Assembly: GCA_900539195.1 (NCBI GenBank)
Contig: UQBC01000020.1
Location: 1 to 43,843 of the forward strand
DNA: 43,843 nucleotides
Source of the DNA: an uncultured Oscillospiraceae bacterium
GTDB lineage: Bacteria; Bacillota; Clostridia; Oscillospirales; Ruminococcaceae
Direction of reading: 5' to 3'
Below the pieces are notes generated by a model. That model saw nothing but the letters and a program-made list of their open reading frames with translations. It searched no databases and was not told the origin of the DNA. The translations under genes and the position numbers were made by a program. Positions 14,874 through 22,847 of this stretch are shown in pieces (position 1 is the stretch's first letter; each line of letters opens with the position of its first letter).

Positions 14874-15635
14874 TTAATCTACACGGCGGACAGGTATATT
14901 GTTTTCTTCAAGATGTTCCTTTACCTGCGATACCGTAAGTTCTTTATAATGGAACAGCGATGCCGCCAGTGCCGCAGACGCTTTTGTCTTTTGGAATACC
15001 TCCGAGAAATGATCAAGCGTACCACAACCGCCGCTTGCGATAACAGGTATCTTTACCACATCGCATACAGCATTCAGAAGTTCTATATCAAAGCCTGTTT
15101 TCATACCGTCTGTATCCATAGACGTGAGCAGTATTTCGCCTGCACCGAGTTCTTCGGCTTTCTTTGCCCACTCGATAGCGTCTATGTTCATATCTATCCT
15201 GCCGCCGTTTACAACTACCGTCCAGCTGTCGCCCTTTTTCTTAGCGTCAATTGCCACTACCACGCACTGACTGCCGAATATCTCGGCGGCATCGTGGATA
15301 AGCTGAGGATTTCTTACAGCCGCAGAGTTCACCGATACCTTGTCCGCACCGCTTCTGAGCAACTCTCTGAAATCGTCAACGCTTGAAATTCCTCCGCCGA
15401 CTGTCAGCGGAACGAATACACGCTGTGCCGTGCGGCGCACCACGTCAACCATAGTGCCTCTGCCCTCGTGCGTAGCGGTTATATCAAGGAAGCATATCTC
15501 ATCTGCACCCTGTGCGTTGTACTCCTCGGCACATTCAACAGGGTCGCCGACTTCCTTTATTCCTACAAAGTTGATTCCCTTTACCACCTTGCCGTCACGA
15601 ACGTCAAGGCAGGGTATAATTCTTTTTGCGAGCAT
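14874..15635 (-). CDS. hisF: Imidazole glycerol phosphate synthase, cyclase subunit
   Basis: With HisH, converts PRFAR and ammonia to IGP and AICAR. A TIM barrel of 253 aa: catalytic Asp11 in IIPCLDVRDGKVVKG and Asp130 in VVVAIDAKKK, with the phosphate-binding VGGGI and ASGGCGT loops. ATG follows AAAGGAACAT. It ends the first his unit (terminator at 14836-14862). The gene directly upstream is not a his gene but a membrane protein. Confidence 0.98.
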   Translation of the reverse strand: MLAKRIIPCLDVRDGKVVKGINFVGIKEVGDPVECAEEYNAQGADEICFLDITATHEGRGTMVDVVRRTAQRVFVPLTVGGGISSVDDFRELLRSGADKVSVNSAAVRNPQLIHDAAEIFGSQCVVVAIDAKKKGDSWTVVVNGGRIDMNIDAIEWAKKAEELGAGEILLTSMDTDGMKTGFDIELLNAVCDVVKIPVIASGGCGTLDHFSEVFQKTKASAALAASLFHYKELTVSQVKEHLEENNIPVRRVD

Positions 15636-15652
15636 ATATGTTCCTTTCTTTT

Positions 15653-16291
15653 TCAGCTCTTTTTATTGCGGAAATACCCGAAACCAAGACAGCAAACGGG
15701 TAAAAAGTATGCACACCATACCAAAAGCAGAACCGTGCCTGTCAGCGTATCGCCGTCACCGCCGTTAAACAGCGGAAACATCGGCACTAAAAAACATGAT
15801 GGAAAAAATATTCCATGTATTTTCAGCATAAGCGAGAGTGTTTTACCGTGCTTTTCTGTTTTATTAACAAGAAAGCCGGCGAAGAATGTTGACAATGCCA
15901 TAAAGCCGTATCCGAGCAGATCATAATTGAAGAAAAGGCTTCCCGTATGACCGTAATCGATGATTGATAATATCTTTTCGTCAAGCCGGGGCGAAAGATT
16001 TACAGTTGTGCACTCGGCAAAGTAAACCAAAAATATCAGCGTAACATATATCGCCGCACATACAAGACTTACATTACCGCAAGCACGCTTTTCATTATCT
16101 TTGTTTGACCCTGAAACAGCGCACATAAAAAGCATAAATCCCAGTGCTATAAACATACTTGCAAAACACGATAAAAACAAAGTGTTTACAAATATCCCTA
16201 CTATCATACTGACCGCAAAGCACAGCACCGAAACTGAGCATACCGCCGAGCCTATAATACCGACAACACGGTTAGTCATTTGTTGCCTCAT
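15653..16291 (-). CDS. Multi-pass membrane protein of unknown function within the his operon
   Basis: Not recognised. The 212-aa product has about six hydrophobic segments (around residues 8-33, 36-58, 74-92, 122-142, 156-172, 182-203), a few charged loops and no enzymatic motif that I can see. It overlaps the end of hisA by 20 bp if the first ATG is used, or 8 bp from the second (MTNRVV, start 16279), and lies 17 bp before hisF, so it is translated as part of the his operon. No known his enzyme is missing in a way it would fill; transport of histidine or a precursor is only a guess. Confidence 0.75.
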   Translation of the reverse strand: MRQQMTNRVVGIIGSAVCSVSVLCFAVSMIVGIFVNTLFLSCFASMFIALGFMLFMCAVSGSNKDNEKRACGNVSLVCAAIYVTLIFLVYFAECTTVNLSPRLDEKILSIIDYGHTGSLFFNYDLLGYGFMALSTFFAGFLVNKTEKHGKTLSLMLKIHGIFFPSCFLVPMFPLFNGGDGDTLTGTVLLLVWCAYFLPVCCLGFGYFRNKKS

Positions 16292-16991
16292 AAAGCGCCT
16301 GCTTTAAATCAAGCGTTCCCTGATACAGCGATTTTCCGCATATCGTACCGTAAAGTCCGAGCTTTCTACAGGTGATAATGTCATCTATCGTATGCACGCC
16401 GCCGCTTGCTATGATATTCGCACTGCAAGCTTTGTTTATTTTGTCAAGCTGAACGGCATTCACGCCGGAAAGCGTTCCGTCCTTTGAAATATCTGTAAAG
16501 ATAATGTACTTTACACCCTCGTCCGACATACGCTTTGCAAGCTCGGTGAAGTAAACGTCCGAGGTTTCAAGCCAGCCCTCAGTCGCAACATAGCCGTTCT
16601 TAGCGTCTATTCCTACCGCTATCCTGTCGCCGTATTCCTTTACAGCGTCCTTTACAAGCTTAGGATTTTTGACAGCCGCAGAGCCGATTATAACTCTTGA
16701 CACACCGCCCGAAAGGTACATTTCAACGGTATCAAGGTTTCTTATGCCTCCGCCGACCTCTACTTTAAGTCTTGTATTTTTCGCTACATCAAGGAATATC
16801 TCCTTGTTTGCGGTGCTTGCGTCCTTTGCTCCGTCAAGATCGACCATATGTATCCACTGCGAGCCCGCCTGTTCAAAGCTCCTCGCTGTATCCATATAGC
16901 TTTCCGCTACCTTGTGTGCTGTGCCGTAATCGCCTTTTACAAGACGCACACAGTTGCCGTCCTTTATATCAATTGCAGGTAGAATTATCAT
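16272..16991 (-). CDS. hisA: ProFAR isomerase (phosphoribosylformimino-AICAR-P isomerase)
   Basis: Fourth step of histidine synthesis: Amadori rearrangement of ProFAR to PRFAR. A TIM barrel related to HisF: catalytic Asp in ILPAIDIKDGNCVRLVKGDY (Asp8), second Asp in IIFTDISKDGT, and phosphate loops VGGGIRN and ASGGVHT. 239 aa is typical. The ATG overlaps the stop of the zinc-ribbon gene by 4 bp. Confidence 0.98.
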   Translation of the reverse strand: MIILPAIDIKDGNCVRLVKGDYGTAHKVAESYMDTARSFEQAGSQWIHMVDLDGAKDASTANKEIFLDVAKNTRLKVEVGGGIRNLDTVEMYLSGGVSRVIIGSAAVKNPKLVKDAVKEYGDRIAVGIDAKNGYVATEGWLETSDVYFTELAKRMSDEGVKYIIFTDISKDGTLSGVNAVQLDKINKACSANIIASGGVHTIDDIITCRKLGLYGTICGKSLYQGTLDLKQALYEATND

Positions 16992-17215
16992 TCGCCTTCG
17001 TTTTCCTTTCCTTGCTCTGCGGGGTCGCAGACAACAGTTTTATCTGCGTACAGCTCAACCTTTCCGCACTTTGTGCAGACATAAGCCGTGACCGGACTTA
17101 CAGCTACTCCGTAGCCCTCAAATTCAACCGACACCTGAGCCTGCAGCGGAAGTAATCCGCCCGAGAAAAATCCCTGCTTCAGCTTTCCTCCGCATGAACA
17201 TATCAGCTTATCCAT
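16988..17215 (-). CDS. Small zinc-ribbon-like protein within the his operon
   Basis: Unrecognised 75-aa protein with two cysteine pairs: ICSCGGK near the N-terminus and YVCTKCGKVELY in the second half, a likely four-Cys zinc site. The middle (LPLQAQVSVEFEGYGVAVSP) is a short beta-rich segment. The start is ATG 17215 with AAGGAGC upstream; the longer frame starts inside hisH. It sits 25 bp after hisH and overlaps hisA by 4 bp, so it is co-translated with the pathway. It could be a regulator or a general zinc-ribbon protein of unknown role. Confidence 0.75.
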   Translation of the reverse strand: MDKLICSCGGKLKQGFFSGGLLPLQAQVSVEFEGYGVAVSPVTAYVCTKCGKVELYADKTVVCDPAEQGKENEGE

Positions 17216-17240
17216 AAGTAGCTCCTTTCTCACTTGCCGC

Positions 17241-17840
17241 TTAAAGCGACGCAAAAGTTTTAAGTATTCCGAGTCCCGTCTTACCGCTCTTTTCCGGGTG
17301 GAACTGACAGCCGTATACATTGCCGCTCATAACAAGCGCAGGCACTTTCATACCGTAATCGCAGTATGCCGCAACATTCTTGCTGTCGGTCACAGCCGCA
17401 TAAGAGTGTACAAAATATACATAATCACCGTCGTTTACGCTTTCGAGCAGCTTGCACGGCTCGTTCTTTTCAAGCGAGTTCCAGCCGATGTGCGGTATTA
17501 CAAGGTCATTTGCAGGGTGCATAAGCTCCACCGTACCCGGTATAAGCCCAAGCCCCTCGGTTTCACCGAACTCATAGCTCTTGTCAAACAGCATCTGCAT
17601 TCCAAGGCAGATACCCATAAGCGCTTTTTTCTTTGCCTGCTCTTTTATCACTTCGGTAAGCCCTGCCTCGTCAAGCATCTTCATAGCATCGGGAAACGCT
17701 CCCACACCGGGCAGTATCAGCTTATCCGCCGAAACAATATCCTCGACCTTACTCGATATATTGTTTTCCACACCGAGAAAATTCAGTGCGTTCTGCACGC
17801 TGAACAGATTTCCTGCGCCATAGTCGATTATCGTTATCAT
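17241..17840 (-). CDS. hisH: Imidazole glycerol phosphate synthase, glutaminase subunit
   Basis: Class I glutamine amidotransferase that supplies ammonia to HisF. Catalytic triad: Cys78 in MGICLGMQML, and His181/Glu183 in QFHPEKSG; PGVGAF oxyanion-region loop at about residues 44-49. 199 aa is standard. Start and the hisB stop share one base (TAATG), typical of tight coupling. Confidence 0.98.
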   Translation of the reverse strand: MITIIDYGAGNLFSVQNALNFLGVENNISSKVEDIVSADKLILPGVGAFPDAMKMLDEAGLTEVIKEQAKKKALMGICLGMQMLFDKSYEFGETEGLGLIPGTVELMHPANDLVIPHIGWNSLEKNEPCKLLESVNDGDYVYFVHSYAAVTDSKNVAAYCDYGMKVPALVMSGNVYGCQFHPEKSGKTGLGILKTFASL

Positions 17841-18415
17841 TATAATGTTCCTTTCGTGGAAACTACAGAGCCGTCCGAATTTTTCCTTACGGCTGTTTTA
17901 AGTGCATAAGCCACCGCCTTGAACATCGACTCTATCTTGTGGTGATCGTTCCTGCCGTAAACATTTTTAACGTGAAGCGTAATTCCCGCATTGAAAGCAA
18001 ACGCACGGAAAAATTCTTCCGTAAGGCAGTTATCGAACGTACCTGTTCTATCATCGGTAAATTCTGCGTCAAACACCAGATAGGGTCTGCCGCTTATATC
18101 GACCGCACAGAATGAAAGTGCCTCGTCCATAGGAACGTATGCGCTTCCGAAACGCACGATACCGCTCTTGTCGCCGAGTGCCTCAGCCAGTGCCTTGCCA
18201 AGCACTATTCCGCAGTCCTCTACCGTGTGGTGTCCGTCAACGTATAAATCTCCGTCACACTTGAGTTTTAAATCAAATCCGCCGTGAACGGTAAGTGCCG
18301 TCAGCATATGGTCGAAAAAGCCTATACCGCTGTCTATCTCGGCTTTTGAACTGCCGTAAACGTTAAGCTCCGCCTTTATATCGGTTTCCTTTGTCTTTCT
18401 TTCGATAACGCTCAT
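17840..18415 (-). CDS. hisB: Imidazoleglycerol-phosphate dehydratase
   Basis: Mn-dependent dehydratase converting IGP to imidazole acetol phosphate. Characteristic metal-binding motifs GFFDHMLTALTVHG, DGHHTVEDCGIVLG and a C-terminal NDHHKIESMFKA repeat are present. 191 aa is the monofunctional form; there is no fused histidinol-phosphatase domain, and no separate phosphatase gene is seen in this window. Confidence 0.98.
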   Translation of the reverse strand: MSVIERKTKETDIKAELNVYGSSKAEIDSGIGFFDHMLTALTVHGGFDLKLKCDGDLYVDGHHTVEDCGIVLGKALAEALGDKSGIVRFGSAYVPMDEALSFCAVDISGRPYLVFDAEFTDDRTGTFDNCLTEEFFRAFAFNAGITLHVKNVYGRNDHHKIESMFKAVAYALKTAVRKNSDGSVVSTKGTL

Positions 18416-18434
18416 ATTCTTATCCTTTCGGTAT

Positions 18435-19496
18435 TCAGCCGACTATTTCGGCAAGCTTTTCAAACACCTTGTCCATATTTTCCTTAGTGCCGATAGATAT
18501 TCTGAGGTGATTGTTGATTCTGGGCTTATCCCAGTAGCGTACATATATTCCCTGCTCTTTAAGCTTTGTGAAGATTTCCTTTGCAGGTACCTTCTTATGA
18601 GAAGCAAAGATAAAGTTACTCATCGAATCCGGAAAAGTAAAGCCAAGCTCTGTAAGTCTTTTCTTGCTGTATTCTCTTGTATTTATAATTTCCTGCGTTG
18701 TCTTTTGGAAATACTCCTCGTCCTCTACAGCCGCCGCACCGCTTATAATAGACAGCGGATTCATCGTGTAGCTGTTTACCGAGAACTTGACATCGCCCAG
18801 ATACTTTATCAGCTTCTTACTGCCGATGGCAAAGCCTATTCTCATACCCGCCATAGAGCGTGACTTTGAGAATGTCTGTACTACGAGCAGATTTTCATAC
18901 TTGTCTATAAGCGGCAGACAGCTTGTTCCGCCGAAGTCTATATACGCCTCGTCTATTACAACTACCGATGTGGGATTTGCTTTCAGTATCTCCTCTATCG
19001 TATCAAGGCTTTCAAGTACGCCTGTCGGTGCGTTGGGGTTGGGGATAATTATACCGCCGTTGTCGCACTTGTAGTCATCGGGATTGATTGTAAAATCGTC
19101 CTTTAAAGGTACTGTACGGTACGGTATTCTGTAAAGTTCAGCCCATACGTCATAGAACGAATATGTAATATCGGGGAAAAGAATTTCCTTGTCGGAATTG
19201 AAGAATGTAAGGAACGTCTGCGATATTACATCGTCAGAGCCTACCCCCACAAACACCTGATCGCTGTCAACGCCGTAACGCTTAGCCAGTGCGTCAACGA
19301 GCAGTCCCGCTCTTGTATCTGGGTATAATCTCAGTGCGTCCTCGTTATATTCCTTAATCACTTTTTCCACCATAGGTGACGGCGGAAAAGGGTTTTCGTT
19401 AGTGTTCAGCTTTATTACATTGTCCGTCTTGGGCTGTTCGCCGGGTGTATACGGCTCGACCTTGCGGACACGCTGTTCCCATGTTGTATAGTTCAT
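18435..19496 (-). CDS. hisC: Histidinol-phosphate aminotransferase
   Basis: PLP enzyme that transaminates imidazole acetol phosphate with glutamate. Fold type I features: LNTNENPFPPSP near the N-terminus, GVGSDDVIS, the NPNAPTG motif, VVIDEAYIDF with the PLP-binding Asp, and the catalytic Lys in QTFSKSRSMAGMRIGF. Arg of the C-terminal NHLRISIGT binds substrate carboxylate/phosphate. 353 aa is full length; it starts 3 bp after hisD. Confidence 0.98.
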   Translation of the reverse strand: MNYTTWEQRVRKVEPYTPGEQPKTDNVIKLNTNENPFPPSPMVEKVIKEYNEDALRLYPDTRAGLLVDALAKRYGVDSDQVFVGVGSDDVISQTFLTFFNSDKEILFPDITYSFYDVWAELYRIPYRTVPLKDDFTINPDDYKCDNGGIIIPNPNAPTGVLESLDTIEEILKANPTSVVVIDEAYIDFGGTSCLPLIDKYENLLVVQTFSKSRSMAGMRIGFAIGSKKLIKYLGDVKFSVNSYTMNPLSIISGAAAVEDEEYFQKTTQEIINTREYSKKRLTELGFTFPDSMSNFIFASHKKVPAKEIFTKLKEQGIYVRYWDKPRINNHLRISIGTKENMDKVFEKLAEIVG

Positions 19497-19499
19497 CTG

Positions 19500-20786
19500 T
19501 CAGTCCTCGAATCTTACCGTGATAGCGTTTGCGTGTGCTGTAAGTCTTTCACGATTTGCTATTCTTACAATATCCTCTTTAGCGCCGTACAGCTTATCTC
19601 TTGTATAGTAGATATAGCTTGACTTCTTGATAAAGCTGTCCACTGAAAGCGGTGAGAAGAATCTTGCCGTACCGCTTGTGGGAAGAACGTGGTTAGGTCC
19701 TGCGTAATAGTCGCCGAGAGGCTCGGGAGCATATTCTCCGAGGAACAGCGAACCGCAGTTTGTCAGCTTTCCTATATATTCGAGAGGATTTGCGGCAAGC
19801 ACCTCAAGGTGTTCGGGAGCAATTTCGTTTGCTATCTCGCAAGCCTTGTCCATATCGTCGCATACGATTATTGCACCGCAGTTATCAAGAGAGGTATTGA
19901 TAATATCCTTTCTTGAAAGGTCTGCTACCTGTCTTTCGATTTCCTTTACTGTTTCATCAGCAACACGCTGACTTGTCGTTATAAGCACGGAGCTTGCCAG
20001 CTTGTCGTGTTCCGCCTGCGACATAAGGTCTGCGGCGGCATATTTCGGGTTAGCAGTATCGTCCGCAACTATAAGAATTTCGCTCGGACCTGCTATCATA
20101 TCAATATCGACCGTTCCATAAAGGAGCTTCTTTGCTGTCGCTACGAAGATATTTCCCGGTCCTACTATCTTTGATACCTTGGGTATCTCCTCTGTGCCGA
20201 ATGCCAGAGCCGCAACAGCCTGAGCGCCGCCGCACATGAATATCTTGTCAACGCCGCACAGAGCCGCCGCTACAAGTATATCGTTGTTGGGCGTACCGTC
20301 CTTCATAGGAGGAGTTACCATAATGATCTCGCCTACGCCTGCAATCTTTGCAGGGATAGCGTTCATAAGAACAGACGAAGGATAAGCCGCCGTGCCGCCC
20401 GGAACATATAAGCCTACTCTGTCAAGGCCTCTTACACGCTGACCTAAGATACAGCCGCTCTCGTCTGTCATCATATATCCGTTCTGCTTCTGACGTGTGT
20501 GGAACGCCGTAATATTCTCCTGAGCATTAAGCATGGAGTTTACAAAGTCGGGATCTGCATTTGTGAGTGCGTCCTGTATGACTTCATCGGGTACTCTGTA
20601 ATACTGCATATCGGGGCAGTCGAACCTTGCCGTATATTCCTTTACAGCCTCGTCGCCTCTTGCGGCAACATCGTCTATAATTGCTCTTACGGTCTTTTCA
20701 ACCTCTGCGTTTACTTCACTGCTGCGCTTTTTCATACCTGCGAGGAATTCTTTTTCACTGCCGTCTGCTTTGATAGTCTTTATCAT
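19500..20786 (-). CDS. hisD: Histidinol dehydrogenase
   Basis: Zn- and NAD-dependent enzyme for the last two oxidations to L-histidine. Family motifs: GLYVPGGTAAYPSSVLM, the GPGNIFVATAKKLLYGTVDIDMIAGPSE region (read in parts), EHDKLASSVLIT with zinc ligands, AEHLEV-type APEHLEVL and GPNHVLPTSGTARFFS. 428 aa is normal. Ribosome site AAAGGA upstream of the ATG; 18 bp after hisG. Confidence 0.98.
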   Translation of the reverse strand: MIKTIKADGSEKEFLAGMKKRSSEVNAEVEKTVRAIIDDVAARGDEAVKEYTARFDCPDMQYYRVPDEVIQDALTNADPDFVNSMLNAQENITAFHTRQKQNGYMMTDESGCILGQRVRGLDRVGLYVPGGTAAYPSSVLMNAIPAKIAGVGEIIMVTPPMKDGTPNNDILVAAALCGVDKIFMCGGAQAVAALAFGTEEIPKVSKIVGPGNIFVATAKKLLYGTVDIDMIAGPSEILIVADDTANPKYAAADLMSQAEHDKLASSVLITTSQRVADETVKEIERQVADLSRKDIINTSLDNCGAIIVCDDMDKACEIANEIAPEHLEVLAANPLEYIGKLTNCGSLFLGEYAPEPLGDYYAGPNHVLPTSGTARFFSPLSVDSFIKKSSYIYYTRDKLYGAKEDIVRIANRERLTAHANAITVRFED

Positions 20787-20804
20787 CTTATTCTGCGTCC
20801 TTTC

Positions 20805-21437
20805 TTATATGTTGCTTTCCATCTTGTCTATAAGATCTTCAATACTGTTCTTCTTGAGCTTCATACTTACCGGATTTACTATTACACGGGCTGATATAGG
20901 TGAAACATATTCGTATACCTCAAGTCCGTTTTCCTTAAGAGTTGTACCGGTTTCGACTATATCAACAATACCGTCCGACAGTTCAAGCAAGGGAGCAAGC
21001 TCTACCGAGCCCTCTATCTTTACTATATCAACGTCCATAGCCTTTGACTCGAAGAATCTTCTTGTGATGTTGGGATACTTTGTGGCAATAGTCTTTACAC
21101 CACAGCCCTCATAGAAGTTGTTGCCGACTTTGCCCGCAAGAGCAAATCTGCAGCGACCGAATCCCAGATCGCATACCTCGAAAAATCTTCCGCCATGCTC
21201 ATCTATAGTGTCCTTGCCGACAACGCCTAAGTCACATACGCCGTGTTCAACATAAGTCAGTACATCTGCGGCTTTTGCAAGGACTACCTCGATATTGCTT
21301 CCCGGTATATCGAGTATAAGCCGTCTGCCCTTGTCACGAAGCTGTGAAACATCATATCCTATCTTATCGAAAAGGTTTACCGTGTCCTTTTCAAGTCTGC
21401 CCTTAGTGAGAGCGATTCTGATTGTTTTCTTGTCCAT
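20805..21437 (-). CDS. hisG: ATP phosphoribosyltransferase, short (catalytic) form
   Basis: First, feedback-controlled step of histidine synthesis: condenses ATP with PRPP. The 210-aa length is the short HisG type, which lacks the C-terminal histidine-binding domain and needs HisZ for activity and regulation. Motifs include ALTKGRLEKDTVNLF, DVLTYVEHGVCDLGVVGKD and the PRPP loop DGIVDIVETGTTL. hisZ is 16 bp upstream, fitting the requirement for stoichiometric assembly. Confidence 0.98.
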   Translation of the reverse strand: MDKKTIRIALTKGRLEKDTVNLFDKIGYDVSQLRDKGRRLILDIPGSNIEVVLAKAADVLTYVEHGVCDLGVVGKDTIDEHGGRFFEVCDLGFGRCRFALAGKVGNNFYEGCGVKTIATKYPNITRRFFESKAMDVDIVKIEGSVELAPLLELSDGIVDIVETGTTLKENGLEVYEYVSPISARVIVNPVSMKLKKNSIEDLIDKMESNI

Positions 21438-21453
21438 TTATGTATATCCCTTC

Positions 21454-22674
21454 TTACAGCGTCATTGTAACGGGCTGTTCGTTCTTATCTTTATCTATTA
21501 TATCTATTCTGCCTATCTTGTTAGCCTTAGCATATTCCATAGCCGCATCAAGCGTGGGGCAGGTGCTGAACTCTGCACTGACACCATTTGAAATAAGCTT
21601 TGTGCAGTGGCTGATACCGTCTATCAGATCCTCGTCTGCGGCAAATACCAGAACCTCTGCGTGACGTGCCTTTGTGCTTCTGTTGCTTCTGAGATTAGCC
21701 GCCGCAATAGCGTTTACGTTTACCGCAAAGCCTACAGCCGGCATATCATCCGCTCCGAAACTGCCGATAAGCGTATCATATCTTCCGCCCGAAAGCACAG
21801 CCTGACCGTATTCCTCTATATATCCCCTGAACACGATTCCCGTATAATACTCGGCCTTGTTTACAAGTCCTAAGTCGACTGTTATCTTATCTTCTGCTTC
21901 AAGCTTTCTCAGTGCGTCAAACGTTTCCTTAAGCTCAGTCAGCCTGTCGGAAAGCGCTGTGCCTGCGAACAGCTTTTCCGCCTTGTCAAATACCTCCGCA
22001 CCGCCGAACAGATCGGGGAGCTGTAAAAGTATCTCGGAATATCTGCGTTTTTCGGGATTGCTGTCAACGTTTTCCTTGATAAACTGTGTAAGGTCGGGAG
22101 TGTTCTTTGACTCAATAAGGCTTCTTACCGTTTCTTCATCGTCAATATCAAGCTTTTCAAGAAGCAGTTTATAGAACGTGTTATCACCTATCTCAAGACG
22201 TACATCATCGCTTGAGCAGGAGTTCAGCACCTGCGCCGCAAGGCTGAGCGCCTCAAGGTCGGAACGCTTCTCGTCACCGCCTATTATCTCAACGCCGCTC
22301 TGCATGAACTCGTCGTCCCTGCCTGCCATTTTGGGATTGCAACGGTAGATATTCTGCGAGCAGAACAGCTTTAACGGGAACACACCGTCACGCAGTCTTG
22401 TTGCAACTATTCGAGCGATAGGCATTGTACTGTCCGGACGCATTACCATAAGTCTGCCCTTGCCGTCTGTCAGCTTGTACATATCTTCCTGTCGGAAGCT
22501 CCTTGTCTTGTTGTTGAACACATCGTAAAATTCAAGCGCAGGAGTGATCACTTCGCTGTATCCGTGTGCGGTGAACACCGCTCTTAATTTGTCCTCTGCT
22601 TCTTTACGGGCTACACACTCGTCAAACAGCAGATCTCTTGTACCCTCAGGTGTAATAAGATCGTAGCTTTTCAT
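21454..22674 (-). CDS. hisZ: ATP phosphoribosyltransferase regulatory subunit
   Basis: HisRS paralogue that binds histidine and activates short HisG. It keeps class II synthetase-like motifs 1 and 2 (GTRDLLFDEC, SEVITPALEFYDVF, MRPDSTMPIARIVATR) and the histidine-binding area (GLVNKAEYYTGIVFRGYIEEYG, SGGRYDTL) but has a degenerate anticodon-binding region at the C-terminus. 406 aa fits HisZ, not HisS. It is the first gene of the operon, directly after the operator-containing promoter. Confidence 0.95.
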   Translation of the reverse strand: MKSYDLITPEGTRDLLFDECVARKEAEDKLRAVFTAHGYSEVITPALEFYDVFNNKTRSFRQEDMYKLTDGKGRLMVMRPDSTMPIARIVATRLRDGVFPLKLFCSQNIYRCNPKMAGRDDEFMQSGVEIIGGDEKRSDLEALSLAAQVLNSCSSDDVRLEIGDNTFYKLLLEKLDIDDEETVRSLIESKNTPDLTQFIKENVDSNPEKRRYSEILLQLPDLFGGAEVFDKAEKLFAGTALSDRLTELKETFDALRKLEAEDKITVDLGLVNKAEYYTGIVFRGYIEEYGQAVLSGGRYDTLIGSFGADDMPAVGFAVNVNAIAAANLRSNRSTKARHAEVLVFAADEDLIDGISHCTKLISNGVSAEFSTCPTLDAAMEYAKANKIGRIDIIDKDKNEQPVTMTL

Positions 22675-22744
22675 CTATGGTTATTTCCTTTCATGCCTAT
22701 CGGCTTTGTTTCTTTATTTATGTTGTGCACTTTAGTATGCTAAC

Positions 22745-22770
22745 GTGTTATCACGATAATATGATAACAC
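22745..22770. promoter_or_regulatory. Candidate operator of the his operon
   Basis: GTGTTATCA (22745-22753), 8-bp spacer, TGATAACAC (22762-22770): a perfect 9-bp inverted repeat. The upstream arm overlaps the -10 box and the other covers the expected start point, an arrangement for repression. TrpR-like YerC/HisR regulators are known to control his genes in some Firmicutes; that assignment is inference, and no T-box or leader peptide is seen. Confidence 0.7.
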
Positions 22771-22789
22771 ATAAAACCGATTTTGTCAA
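22761..22789 (-). promoter_or_regulatory. Promoter of hisZGDCBH..AF
   Basis: Minus strand: TTGACA (22784-22789), 17-bp spacer, TATCAT (22761-22766), preceded by TGT. The leader is about 80 nt. Confidence 0.85.
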
Positions 22790-22847
22790 TCCCCACAGTT
22801 ATATCGGGGAAATTTCGTCATTTGTTACAAAAAGTTTTTATATTCTG

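Noticed and set aside
17298..17909. 203-aa reading frame on + strand opposite hisH/hisB
   Set aside because: Antisense to well-supported his genes, Cys/His-rich composition typical of shadow frames.
22675..22755. Possible histidine leader peptide or T-box before hisZ
   Set aside because: No run of His codons and no T-box consensus in the 80-nt leader; the promoter palindrome explains regulation better.
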